Source of the DNA: an uncultured Chitinophagales bacterium
Lineage (GTDB): Bacteria > Bacteroidota > Bacteroidia > Chitinophagales > Chitinophagaceae
Reading direction: 5' to 3'
Length of the DNA stretch: 15,097 bases
Assembly: GCA_946886475.1 (NCBI GenBank)
Contig: CAMPIQ010000088.1
Location: 1 to 15,097, forward strand
The notes beneath the pieces are model-generated. The model was not told the DNA's origin. It saw nothing but the letters and a program-made list of their open reading frames with translations, and did no database searches. This document shows positions 6,554 through 13,805 of this stretch, one piece after another. Each line of letters opens with the position of its first letter. Position 1 is the first letter of the stretch. A program made the position numbers and the translations under genes.

Positions 6554-6961
6554 TCAGTGTCTGTTCCTGCTCTTCTCATCACCCTGGCTCATTCCCCTGG
6601 CCTTTGATTTATATTTCCTTTCCAGTATTTCCTTCAAAATAATAGCATGTGTGAGCTTATCATACCTGGTACCATAAACCAGGCATATGCTTTTCTTATC
6701 CTTATGTTTTTTTATAAAAGAATCCAATTCCTGGTTTTGCTTTAATTCATCCTTATATTTTTCTTTAAAGCCTTCCCAGTAAAAGGGATCATGGTCAAAC
6801 CAGTTTCGTAATTGGGAAGAAGGCGCCAGCTCCTTTGCCCATTCATCAATTGCCGCTTTCTGCTTGGTTAACCCACGCGGCCACAGCCGGTCTACCAATA
6901 TGCGGTAGCCATCGTCATCTGCCGGCTTATCATAAACCCTTTTAATTTTTATTGCTGGCAT
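6554..6961 (-). CDS. DUF488 family protein
   Basis: This 135-aa protein is a clear DUF488 member: IKIKRVYDKPADDDGYRILV at residues 4-23, then the signature DRLWPRGLTK (24-33), APSSQLRNWFDHDP (46-59) and LVYGTRYDKLTHAIILKEIL near the end. The function of the family is not established. The frame extends upstream to an ATG at 7042, which would add 27 residues, but homologous proteins typically begin just before the IKRVYD segment, so I place the start at the ATG at 6961. The C-terminal tail after residue 115 is rich in Lys, Arg and Ser. It is the first gene of the minus-strand run that continues with the ferredoxin-like protein, the 82-aa protein and the ECF sigma factor. Confidence 0.92.
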   Translation of the reverse strand: MPAIKIKRVYDKPADDDGYRILVDRLWPRGLTKQKAAIDEWAKELAPSSQLRNWFDHDPFYWEGFKEKYKDELKQNQELDSFIKKHKDKKSICLVYGTRYDKLTHAIILKEILERKYKSKARGMSQGDEKSRNRH

Positions 6962-7137
6962 AGTGCTGTTACCATTATCAAAGAGATACAATGAATTATT
7001 CAAAAATTTAAATAAGGATCTTGTCTGAATGATCAAACCCATAATAAGAATTCAAATTTAAAATGGCTCTTAGTGATGAAGCACGGAGGAGTGCGGTGTA
7101 TGCAAACAGCTATGTAGCTGAAGTTACAAAAAAAAAT

Positions 7138-7165
7138 TAATAAAAGAGCATTTTATCTTTTATTA
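7138..7165. repeat. AT-rich 10-bp inverted repeat in a 284-bp spacer
   Basis: TAATAAAAGA (7138-7147) and TCTTTTATTA (7156-7165) are perfect reverse complements around an 8-nt loop. It lies in the spacer 6962-7245, between the end of the lipoprotein gene and the start of the DUF488 gene, both on the minus strand. It could be a weak AT-rich stem at the end of the lipoprotein transcript or a binding site. I see no other clear structure in that spacer. Confidence 0.45.
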
Positions 7166-7245
7166 TAAATCCGGGCATCGTCAGTGTGCACAGGGGTGAT
7201 TTATTTCCATAACCTTCCTATGGTACAGGTGTAAATTGCGTCTGT

Positions 7246-7788
7246 TTAAAAGTATATATCAATGTAATCCACAACACCACTTCCTTCACAATTAGCCATG
7301 TTCTGAAGTCGCCAGTACTTCCGGTTTCTGGTTGATAAAAAAACCTGTTCTCCCTCGCGGGTGCAGGTATCACCCTGATTCAGGGTTTGCACTTTTTCCC
7401 GTATGGTTCCGCGAAACTTCAATTCAAGAGGATCGATCACTTTCAGTTCTCCATCAATGGTAATAAAATTGCCCTGGCGGTCTCTTTGTTCACCGGTTAC
7501 CCTGTACCAGCCACTATCCGCCGGCTGAATATGCACCTTACCGGGCCTGTCCCAGCCAATCCAGTGCAACGTAAAATCGTGTGTACCCGGGTACAGGATG
7601 GATGCCACCGGAATCATTGCCGAATCTTCATTCACCCGTGGATGTTCATTTATTAGGTATCCGGAACTGTCAGCCTGCTGACCGGGTTCAGTTATCACCA
7701 CTGCATCCTTCCCTTCCTGCCTGTGGTTACAGGAACAGAAGAAAAGGGTGATCCAGGCGAAGCTGAAAATAAAAGCAGGCGTGGTCAT
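7246..7788 (-). CDS. Hypothetical lipoprotein with YWRLQ...DYIDIYF C-terminus
   Basis: This 180-aa protein begins with a hydrophobic leader (4-17) and an FCSC lipobox with C20, so it is predicted to be lipid-anchored in the envelope. The mature part has a linker (about 25-60), then a beta-rich domain: LYPGTHDFTLHWIGWDRPGKV at about 65-85 (as LYPGTHDFTLHW and IGWDRPGKV), GNFITIDGELKV, and a closing NRKYWRLQNM...VDYIDIYF. That last signature I recall from uncharacterised Bacteroidota lipoproteins; no function is known to me. C142 and C167 could form a disulfide. It appears to be a single-gene unit, 284 bp from the DUF488 gene. A perfect inverted repeat ends 8 bp before its start and may be its operator. 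Confidence 0.85.
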   Translation of the reverse strand: MTTPAFIFSFAWITLFFCSCNHRQEGKDAVVITEPGQQADSSGYLINEHPRVNEDSAMIPVASILYPGTHDFTLHWIGWDRPGKVHIQPADSGWYRVTGEQRDRQGNFITIDGELKVIDPLELKFRGTIREKVQTLNQGDTCTREGEQVFLSTRNRKYWRLQNMANCEGSGVVDYIDIYF

Positions 7789-7795
7789 ACTATAC

Positions 7796-7819
7796 TATTT
7801 GATTTGAATGAATCAAATA
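7796..7819. promoter_or_regulatory. Candidate operator: 9-bp perfect inverted repeat upstream of the lipoprotein
   Basis: TATTTGATT and AATCAAATA flank a 6-nt spacer, 8 bp before the ATG (7788) of the minus-strand lipoprotein gene. The symmetry and position suit a dimeric regulator that blocks transcription or, as RNA, a hairpin that hides the start. No regulator gene is adjacent. Confidence 0.5.
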
Positions 7820-7869
7820 CCAGGCCTTGCTAAGATTTTATTAAATGGACGATATAAATCAGAAGGTCC

Positions 7870-7898
7870 ATGATCAAAATTGTTTGAAAATGATCAAA
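7870..7898. repeat. Direct repeat ATGATCAAA, period 20 bp
   Basis: ATGATCAAA occurs at 7870-7878 and 7890-7898 in the spacer between proS and the lipoprotein gene (both minus). The 20-bp period is close to two helical turns, so both copies face the same side of DNA. It could be a regulator site for the lipoprotein gene; it could equally be chance in AT-rich DNA. Confidence 0.3.
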
Positions 7899-7947
7899 GA
7901 AAAATTGCAGGGCCCTACCCCCGGCTATTTGCAGGTCAGCGAAATCA

Positions 7948-9426
7948 TTAATATGCTCTTGCAAACAATACCCTCTGTTCACTTGGCTTACCCGTAAGGA
8001 TACAGGTACCCTGTTCTTTATTATTATTCAAAGGGATACATCTTATGGTTGCTTTGGTTTTTTCTTTGATGATGTCTTCGGTCTCCGCAGTTCCATCCCA
8101 GTGCGCAGAAACGAATCCGCCTTTTTCGTCGAGTAACCTTACAAATTCTTCCCAGCTGTCTGCATTTGTTGAATGTGCTTCTCTGAATAACTTTGCCCTG
8201 TTGAACAAATTTTCCTGGATCTCCTCCAGTAAATTTTTTATATGGTCCACAATGCCATCCAGTGAAATCGTCTGCTTTTCTTTTGTATCCCTGCGTGCCA
8301 CTTCAACAAGATTATTTGCAAGATCCCTCGCGCCCAGTGCAATTCTCACCGGCACGCCCTTCAATTCATATTCGGCAAACTTCCATCCGGGCCTGTTGTT
8401 ATCATTATCATCGTACTTTGCACTGATACCTAAGGCTTTTAATTGCTTCATGATCTCAGCTGCCTTATCGCCCACCTGTTGTTTTTGTTCATCTCCCTTA
8501 TAAATGGGAACGATCACCACCTGCAATGGTGCGATCCGCGGAGGCAATACCAGTCCGTCATCATCGCTATGGGCCATTACCAGTGCACCGATCAGTCTTG
8601 TACTCACACCCCAGCTGGTTGCCCACACATATTCCTGTTTATTTTCCCTGCTTAAAAATTTAACTTCAAAGGCTTTTGCAAAATTTTGTCCAAGGAAGTG
8701 TGAAGTTCCCGCCTGCAACGCTTTTCCATCCTGCATCAGTGCTTCAATGCAATAAGTATCCTCCGCACCCGCAAAGCGTTCTCCTGGAGTTTTTACACCA
8801 CGAATTACTGGCAGGGCCATATACTGCTCCGCAAATGTTGCATATACTTCCAGCATCTTTTCCGTTTCTTCAATGGCCTCTTCTTTTGTTGCGTGAGCCG
8901 TATGTCCTTCCTGCCATAAGAATTCGGCAGTGCGCAAAAACAACCTGGTGCGCATTTCCCATCTTACCACGTTGGCCCATTGATTGATCAGGATAGGCAG
9001 GTCGCGGTAACTCTGGATCCAGTCCTTATAGGTATTCCAGATGATGGCCTCACTGGTTGGACGAACCACCAGTTCTTCTTCAAGCCTGGCTTCAGGATCC
9101 ACCACCAGTTTTCCTTTATTATCAGGATCCGATTTCAGGCGGTAATGGGTAACCACTGCACATTCCTTTGCAAAGCCTTCAGCATTTTTTTCTTCCGCTT
9201 CAAAGAGTGACTTTGGAACGAACAAAGGGAAATAAGCATTCTGGTGACCGGTTTCCTTGAACATCCTGTCCAGTTCATCCCTCATGTTTTCCCAAAGTGC
9301 ATAGCCATATGGTTTAATTACCATACATCCTCTTACGGCCGAATAATCCGCAAGTCCGCCTTTGATCACGAGGTCATTATACCATTGTGAATAATCTGCT
9401 TCCCTTGTTGCGATCTCCTTTCCCAT
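7948..9426 (-). CDS. proS: Prolyl-tRNA synthetase, short (archaeal/eukaryote-like) form
   Basis: This 492-aa class II aminoacyl-tRNA synthetase charges tRNA-Pro with proline in the cytoplasm (EC 6.1.1.15). Motif 1 lies around [10 protein letters not shown] (39-48), the proline/ATP pocket around TSEAIIW (124-130), motif 2 around [15 protein letters not shown] (155-169), the substrate loop [12 protein letters not shown] at 238-249, and motif 3 at [14 protein letters not shown] (273-286). The anticodon-binding domain covers about 300-400, and the C-terminal domain ends in the ARAY typical of this form. The inserted editing domain of the long bacterial form is absent. Length is normal. It is divergent from the low-complexity lipoprotein gene. 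The start ATG at 9426 is preceded by an AT-rich leader without SD. No good intrinsic terminator is visible downstream. Confidence 0.98.
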   Translation of the reverse strand: MGKEIATREADYSQWYNDLVIKGGLADYSAVRGCMVIKPYGYALWENMRDELDRMFKETGHQNAYFPLFVPKSLFEAEEKNAEGFAKECAVVTHYRLKSDPDNKGKLVVDPEARLEEELVVRPTSEAIIWNTYKDWIQSYRDLPILINQWANVVRWEMRTRLFLRTAEFLWQEGHTAHATKEEAIEETEKMLEVYATFAEQYMALPVIRGVKTPGERFAGAEDTYCIEALMQDGKALQAGTSHFLGQNFAKAFEVKFLSRENKQEYVWATSWGVSTRLIGALVMAHSDDDGLVLPPRIAPLQVVIVPIYKGDEQKQQVGDKAAEIMKQLKALGISAKYDDNDNNRPGWKFAEYELKGVPVRIALGARDLANNLVEVARRDTKEKQTISLDGIVDHIKNLLEEIQENLFNRAKLFREAHSTNADSWEEFVRLLDEKGGFVSAHWDGTAETEDIIKEKTKATIRCIPLNNNKEQGTCILTGKPSEQRVLFARAY

Positions 9427-9440
9427 GTAAACTGTTATTT

Positions 9441-9448
9441 TATATTTG
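9441..9448 (+). promoter_or_regulatory. Candidate Bacteroidota -7 element
   Basis: TATATTTG fits the TAnnTTTG consensus on the plus strand, with a partial -33 match (TTTC) 18 nt upstream. It would drive the low-complexity lipoprotein at 9600 with a leader of roughly 145 nt containing both hairpins below. The upstream part overlaps the start of proS. Confidence 0.35.
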
Positions 9449-9454
9449 ACCAGA

Positions 9455-9470
9455 CCTCCGAAACAGGAGG
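9455..9470. repeat. Short hairpin in the proS/lipoprotein divergent spacer
   Basis: CCTCC and GGAGG flank a 6-nt loop, 28 bp upstream of proS. Because the sequence is symmetric, it would fold in transcripts of either strand. In the proS transcript it lies just before the start region. Confidence 0.4.
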
Positions 9471-9499
9471 CAATTACCGTAATTTGTATTTAAATAATA

Positions 9500-9513
9500 C
9501 CCGGCAAACCGGG
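9500..9513. repeat. GC-rich hairpin in the proS/lipoprotein divergent spacer
   Basis: CCCGG and CCGGG flank a CAAA tetraloop, and AT-rich arms around it can extend pairing imperfectly. It stands out as a GC-rich island in AT-rich DNA. It could be a leader structure for either gene or a factor-binding site. Confidence 0.4.
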
Positions 9514-9599
9514 GATATTTATTATCTTTTACTTAACAGCAAATTGTTGAAATTTACTATCGGATGGCAAAAGTAACATTAACCCCTAAAACATCTGCC

Positions 9600-10316
9600 A
9601 TGAAATCTTTTATACTCCCTTTGCTTGCTATTGTAATTGTTTTTTCAAGTTGCACTTCAGTATACAAATCCGGACAAACACCGGACGATGTTTATTATTC
9701 ACCTGCACGCCCGCAGGATGAATATGTGCATTCGGACAGAAATGCTGACCGCCGTTACCGTTATGACGAAGATGCTTACCGCGACGACCGTTACCTGCGT
9801 ATGAAGATCAGGGACAGGCGTTATAGCGGATTGTATGACGACTATTATTCTTACAATCCTTACAACTACCATTATTATAACAGCTCACTTTATTATAATA
9901 GTCCATGGAGTTCTTACAGCTATTGGAATTATCATTACAATCCTTACTGCACACCTCCTGTTATTATAAAGAATCCAGGAAGGACGGCTTATAACAGACC
10001 ACGCACGTTTGATCTAAGTGTTTACAATAATCCAAACACCAATACCAACCCGAAAGGTTCCAGAAACTTTGGTAACAGTAACAGCAACAGCAGCACCCGT
10101 TACGGAAATACCAACAACAATAATTACCGCGGCAGTGGCACGAATGCGGGTGGATTTCTGAGAGGTGCTTTTGGATCGGACAACAACAGCGGTTCACGCA
10201 ACTCCAGTTCGAATTCCAATTCGAATTCCGGAGTTAAGAGCACGCCTTCTTCGTCTTCTTCCGGAAGCAGCAAATCTTCATCGGGAAGTACCAATGCCCC
10301 AACCAGGAAATTTTAA
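9600..10316 (+). CDS. Low-complexity Tyr/Asn/Ser-rich lipoprotein
   Basis: From the ATG at 9600 this is a 238-aa protein with a lysine-containing leader, a hydrophobic core (4-15) and C18 in FSSC, so a lipoprotein is predicted. An in-frame ATG at 9564 would add 12 residues before the leader and is less likely. After the KSGQTPDDVYYSP segment (about 23-35), a charged Arg/Asp/Tyr region leads to a stretch packed with Tyr, Asn and Ser (about 75-120). The last 90 or so residues are almost only Asn, Ser, Gly and Thr. No catalytic motif is visible. Such composition suggests a surface-exposed, disordered or adhesive polypeptide (inference). It lies between divergent proS and the FadL-like gene, 107 bp from the latter. 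I do not recognise a named family. Confidence 0.8.
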   Translation: MKSFILPLLAIVIVFSSCTSVYKSGQTPDDVYYSPARPQDEYVHSDRNADRRYRYDEDAYRDDRYLRMKIRDRRYSGLYDDYYSYNPYNYHYYNSSLYYNSPWSSYSYWNYHYNPYCTPPVIIKNPGRTAYNRPRTFDLSVYNNPNTNTNPKGSRNFGNSNSNSSTRYGNTNNNNYRGSGTNAGGFLRGAFGSDNNSGSRNSSSNSNSNSGVKSTPSSSSSGSSKSSSGSTNAPTRKF

Positions 10317-10354
10317 GAAAGAAGCACTTAATGTAAAATATAAGTTCATTTAAA

Positions 10355-10370
10355 GGATGCTCAGGCATCC
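10355..10370. repeat. 6-bp hairpin between the low-complexity lipoprotein and the FadL-like gene
   Basis: GGATGC and GCATCC flank TCAG, 38 nt after the lipoprotein stop. No T-tract follows, so termination is uncertain. The 3' arm overlaps a second palindrome, ATCCATGGAT (10367-10376). Confidence 0.4.
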
Positions 10371-10388
10371 ATGGATTCCCTTGTGTCT

Positions 10389-10409
10389 TTGCTGTTCATT
10401 ATTCAGCAA
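10389..10409. repeat. Inverted repeat in the leader of the FadL-like gene
   Basis: TTGCTG and CAGCAA flank a 9-nt spacer and end 14 nt before the ATG at 10424. It could form a weak 5'-leader stem close to the start codon. Arms are only 6 bp. Confidence 0.3.
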
Positions 10410-10423
10410 TAAAAAAACTTATT

Positions 10424-11971
10424 ATGAAGAAAGTTCTATTCATATTGTCTGGAGTTCTTTCCATTTATTCAGTCAAAGCCCAGGAGCCCGCCGATGCATT
10501 GCGCTATTCCTGGTATGTGCCTGGTGCCAGCGCCAGGATCAAGGCGGTTGGTGGTTCCATGGGATCACTGGGTGGTGACATTACAGCCACTTTTGTAAAT
10601 CCGGCCGGTCTGGCGTTTTACAGAACGGGTGATTTTATTATAAGTCCGGCCTATCAATTCGGCAAAACAAAAGCAGATTATTTTGGCAGGCGTGAGCAGG
10701 ATACCACCAATAAATTTACATGGGGCACAACCGGTTTTGTGATTGGAGGCGGAAGCAGCGACCGCACCATCCGCAATTCCGCATTGAGCATAGCTTATAA
10801 CCGCACTGCAGATTTCAACAGTAATATTCTTTACCGCGGACAAAACAATCAAAGTTCTTATTCTCAAAAATATCTTGAAGAGATCCGGCGGAATAATATC
10901 AAGGATGGCAATACGCTTTCTACAGGTTATCCTTTCGGATCAAGCCTGGCCTTCAATACTTACTGGGTTGATACGGTTGGAGGTGGCACCAATGGAAATT
11001 TCAATTTCCAAAGCCGTTCCGCCAATTTACTATCCACGGGATTATTACAGGAAAACATGGTGAATACTAAAGGTGGCATAGATGAACTGGCGCTTGGTCT
11101 TGCCGTTAATGTGAGGGATAAATTAATGATCGGCGGAAGTTTTGGTGTTCCCATCCTGCACTATAACCGGGTATCAAATTTTCTTGAAGCAGATGCAACG
11201 GAGAACAGCAACAACCAGTTTAATTTTGCGGAGGTTCACGAAGAATTAAAAACGAGTGGTGTAGGCCTTAATGTAAAAGCAGGCCTGATCTATAAACCCG
11301 TTGAATACTGGAGACTGGGATTCGCCGTTCACTCTCCTACACTTTACAGCCTTACCGACAGGTATGAATCCTGGATAACCACCGATGTGGAAGGCCCCGG
11401 TGGAATACTTACCGATTATTCTGCAGACTATACCGGCAATGGTCCGTCGGAATTCAAATACACCTACATCACGCCCTATAAACTGATAGGCAGTGTATCG
11501 TATGTGATCAGGGAGATACAGGATGTAACAAGGCAAAGAGGTTTCCTAACTGCCGATGTTGAGTATGTGAATTATAAAGCCTCTTCATTCAGCCCTGATG
11601 ATGAATCAGTGTATGATCCCTCTACCAAAAATTATTTGAAAGAATTAAATACGGCCATTGATAATTCCTATAAAGGAGCCTTTAACTTCCGTGCAGGCGG
11701 GGAATTGAAATTCACAACCATCATGGTAAGACTTGGTGCTGCTTATTATGGCAATCCATATAAAAACATCAATGGGGAAAAGGGGAGCAAACTCAACCTT
11801 AGCGGCGGACTTGGTTACCGCAATAAAGGTTTTTTTGTTGATCTCACCTATGTTCATGCTGTGAACAAGGATACGCATTTTGCATACAGGCTTGCCAATA
11901 ATCCATATTCAGGCGCTGCGCTCAAACATACTGCAGGTAACGTTTTTCTCACTTTGGGATTCAAGATCTGA
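10424..11971 (+). CDS. OmpP1/FadL-type outer-membrane transport protein
   Basis: This 515-aa protein has a signal peptide (about 1-19, cleavage after VKA, leaving mature QEP) and then the family hallmark near the mature N-terminus: GSMGSLGGDITATFVNPAGLA (split here as GSMGSLGGDITA and TFVNPAGLA, residues 44-64). The NPAGLA motif is typical of the FadL/OmpP1/TodX plug region. The rest alternates hydrophobic and polar residues with many aromatic residues, as in a beta barrel (14 strands in known members), and ends in FLTLGFKI. Members import hydrophobic compounds such as fatty acids or aromatics across the outer membrane; the substrate here is unknown. No SD is seen; an A-rich stretch precedes the ATG. 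A good terminator follows. The preceding lipoprotein gene may be co-transcribed. Confidence 0.92.
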   Translation: MKKVLFILSGVLSIYSVKAQEPADALRYSWYVPGASARIKAVGGSMGSLGGDITATFVNPAGLAFYRTGDFIISPAYQFGKTKADYFGRREQDTTNKFTWGTTGFVIGGGSSDRTIRNSALSIAYNRTADFNSNILYRGQNNQSSYSQKYLEEIRRNNIKDGNTLSTGYPFGSSLAFNTYWVDTVGGGTNGNFNFQSRSANLLSTGLLQENMVNTKGGIDELALGLAVNVRDKLMIGGSFGVPILHYNRVSNFLEADATENSNNQFNFAEVHEELKTSGVGLNVKAGLIYKPVEYWRLGFAVHSPTLYSLTDRYESWITTDVEGPGGILTDYSADYTGNGPSEFKYTYITPYKLIGSVSYVIREIQDVTRQRGFLTADVEYVNYKASSFSPDDESVYDPSTKNYLKELNTAIDNSYKGAFNFRAGGELKFTTIMVRLGAAYYGNPYKNINGEKGSKLNLSGGLGYRNKGFFVDLTYVHAVNKDTHFAYRLANNPYSGAALKHTAGNVFLTLGFKI

Positions 11972-11992
11972 CACCAGAACTTCACTATAGAA

Positions 11993-12022
11993 AAAGGGCA
12001 TCAACCGGTGCCCTTTATTTTT
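11993..12022 (+). terminator. Rho-independent terminator after the FadL-like gene
   Basis: AAAGGGCA (11993-12000) and TGCCCTTT (12009-12016) form an 8-bp stem around an 8-nt loop, followed by ATTTTT. It lies 21 nt after the stop codon and separates the porin gene from the histidine kinase. Confidence 0.85.
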
Positions 12023-12033
12023 GCAAACATATG

Positions 12034-12058
12034 AACCAGCAAAACTGGTTTAATTTTG
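12034..12058 (+). promoter_or_regulatory. Candidate kinase promoter with adjoining inverted repeat
   Basis: TAATTTTG (12051-12058) matches the Bacteroidota -7 consensus TAnnTTTG and would start transcription roughly 25 nt before the kinase ATG. Immediately upstream, AACCAG and CTGGTT (12034-12050) form an inverted repeat around CAAAA. No good -33 TTTG sits at the right distance, so the repeat could bind an activator. The match is by eye. Confidence 0.45.
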
Positions 12059-12089
12059 GCAGATTGAAAAACACCTTTGACTAAAATAC

Positions 12090-13805
12090 ATGAGTAAAAG
12101 AAATCTTTATGCCTTTCTTATATCATTCATCATGCTGCTGGCGGTGATCATCTTAAACCGCCTCAGTTTTCAAAATGTAAGAAGCTATTCAGATGCCGTT
12201 GATAATACCAGACAGGTGATCACCGTATTAGGAAATATCTCCAACCATTTTAAAAGTGCACAGATCTATAGCCCCCGCTATAACCATATTTTACAAAAGG
12301 ATTTTTATGAACTCTACAAATCAGATGCAGTTAAGATCCGCGGTGAACTTGAAGTATTGAAACTACTGGTGTTTGATAATCCTGAACAATACAGAATGGC
12401 CGACAGCCTTCAACTTATGATCAACCTGGAACTGGACACCCTTCTTAATTATGATATTTCAGAGATCATAGAATCCGGCCAGGGATACCGGCTTTACAAA
12501 TATTTCATCATACACGATCTGATCAACAAAGGAATTGAAAGAGAAGAAGCTCTTTTGATGGAAAGGAATAAAAAGCTCAAAGCATATACCCGCAATAATA
12601 ACCTGCTTACTACCGCATTTGGGGTGGTGGGCGTTGGCATACTTCTCTACACCTTCATCTCCATATTTTTCCTTTCAAGAAAAAGCAGGTGGCTGGAAGG
12701 ATTCCTTGAATCTATTCTCAATACATCTCAAAACGGAATTGTGCATTACAAGGCTATTTGGAATGACGGTGAGATCACAGATTTCAAGATCGAATTCATC
12801 AACAAGGCACTGAACAAGGTTTTAAAATTGCATTCGCAGCAATTAATTGGGAAACTCATTTCTGAATTACCGGAAGCCATCAGGGAAAAAGGGTTGTTTG
12901 ACAAATACGTGCAGGTAGTTGAAACCGGCAAACCAATTCAGGTGGAAAACCAATACACCATAGAAGGAAAAAATGTATGGTTCATGATCTCCCTGGCCAG
13001 ACTGGAAGATGGTGTTACGGCTACATTTCACAACATCACTGAAATAAAAATGTATGAGGAAGAATTAAAGGAAAATATCAAGGAACTTGAAAGATCAAAT
13101 TCCGAACTGGAGCAATATGCCTATGCGGCCAGTCATGATCTGCAGGAACCCCTGCGGAAGATCCGGGCCTTTGGCAGCGTATTACAGGATACGCAATCGG
13201 AAAAGCTTGACGAAAAAGGACAACAGCAATTGAAAAAAATAATGTCCGCCGCTGAAAGGATGTCATCATTGATAAAAGACATCCTGAGTTTCTCAAGCGT
13301 GCGGAAAGAAGAGCATTTCATTGAAACAGATCTTACCACTGTAATTGAAGGCGTAATGCAGGACCTTGACCTTGTGATCACGCAAAAGAATGCCCATATC
13401 ATTTATGATAATTTGCCGGTGATAAAGGCCATACCACTTCAAATGAACCAGCTTTTTTATAACCTGCTGAATAACTCACTAAAATTTGCCAAACAGGATC
13501 AAAGAGCCGAAGTAGAAATAAGGTGCAGAAAATTGAATGAAAACGAAAGACCGCCATCGCTGGAAAAGTTAACCTATTACGAGATCATTATAAAGGATAA
13601 CGGCATAGGGTTTAAACAGGAATATGTTGACCAGATCTTTGGCTTATTCAAAAGACTGAATGATAAGCAATATTATCCCGGTTCAGGCATTGGCCTGGCG
13701 CTTTGCCGCAAGGTGGTTGATAATCATCATGGCTACATTCGTGCGGAAGGAAGGGAAAATGAAGGTGCTGCATTTTATATTTACCTGCCGGAACAACAGC
13801 CCTAA
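12090..13805 (+). CDS. Membrane-bound PAS-containing sensor histidine kinase (orphan)
   Basis: This 571-aa protein senses an unknown signal and phosphorylates a response regulator. Two membrane helices (about 7-24 and 171-195) bracket a mostly helical periplasmic domain (about 25-170) resembling CHASE3-type sensors (YSDAVDNTRQVITVLGNI). A PAS-like domain covers about 203-320, a coiled coil about 320-345, and the HisKA domain has its phospho-acceptor H349 in ASHDLQEPLRKI. The ATPase domain shows the N box (NLLNNSLKFA, 458-467), DNGIG (503-507), a YVDQIFGLFKR segment and GSGIGLALCR (531-540). All key residues are present. No response regulator lies beside it, so its partner is elsewhere. No receiver domain is fused. 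The gene ends in a 4-bp tail-to-tail overlap with miaA and starts without SD, 26 nt after the candidate start site. Confidence 0.95.
   Translation: MSKRNLYAFLISFIMLLAVIILNRLSFQNVRSYSDAVDNTRQVITVLGNISNHFKSAQIYSPRYNHILQKDFYELYKSDAVKIRGELEVLKLLVFDNPEQYRMADSLQLMINLELDTLLNYDISEIIESGQGYRLYKYFIIHDLINKGIEREEALLMERNKKLKAYTRNNNLLTTAFGVVGVGILLYTFISIFFLSRKSRWLEGFLESILNTSQNGIVHYKAIWNDGEITDFKIEFINKALNKVLKLHSQQLIGKLISELPEAIREKGLFDKYVQVVETGKPIQVENQYTIEGKNVWFMISLARLEDGVTATFHNITEIKMYEEELKENIKELERSNSELEQYAYAASHDLQEPLRKIRAFGSVLQDTQSEKLDEKGQQQLKKIMSAAERMSSLIKDILSFSSVRKEEHFIETDLTTVIEGVMQDLDLVITQKNAHIIYDNLPVIKAIPLQMNQLFYNLLNNSLKFAKQDQRAEVEIRCRKLNENERPPSLEKLTYYEIIIKDNGIGFKQEYVDQIFGLFKRLNDKQYYPGSGIGLALCRKVVDNHHGYIRAEGRENEGAAFYIYLPEQQP

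Noticed and set aside
6962..7042. Upstream ATG adding 27 residues to the DUF488 protein
   Set aside because: Family members start just before the IKRVYD motif, and the extra segment looks like AT-rich promoter DNA.
7063..7140. 25-codon plus-strand frame (MALSDEARRSAV...)
   Set aside because: Too short to judge, no SD, no recognised relative; it could be a small protein but nothing supports it beyond an open frame.
8045..8503. 152-aa frame antisense to proS, and other plus-strand frames across 8443-9210
   Set aside because: They lie wholly inside a highly conserved synthetase gene on the other strand and show no family motif.
9427..9599. T-box riboswitch controlling proS
   Set aside because: No T-box sequence, specifier loop or antiterminator arrangement can be seen, and the leader is short.
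9964..10197. Cysteine-rich 77-aa frame antisense to the low-complexity lipoprotein
   Set aside because: The Cys runs are the complement of Asn/Ser codon repeats on the plus strand; there is no start context and the sense frame has a clear lipoprotein leader.
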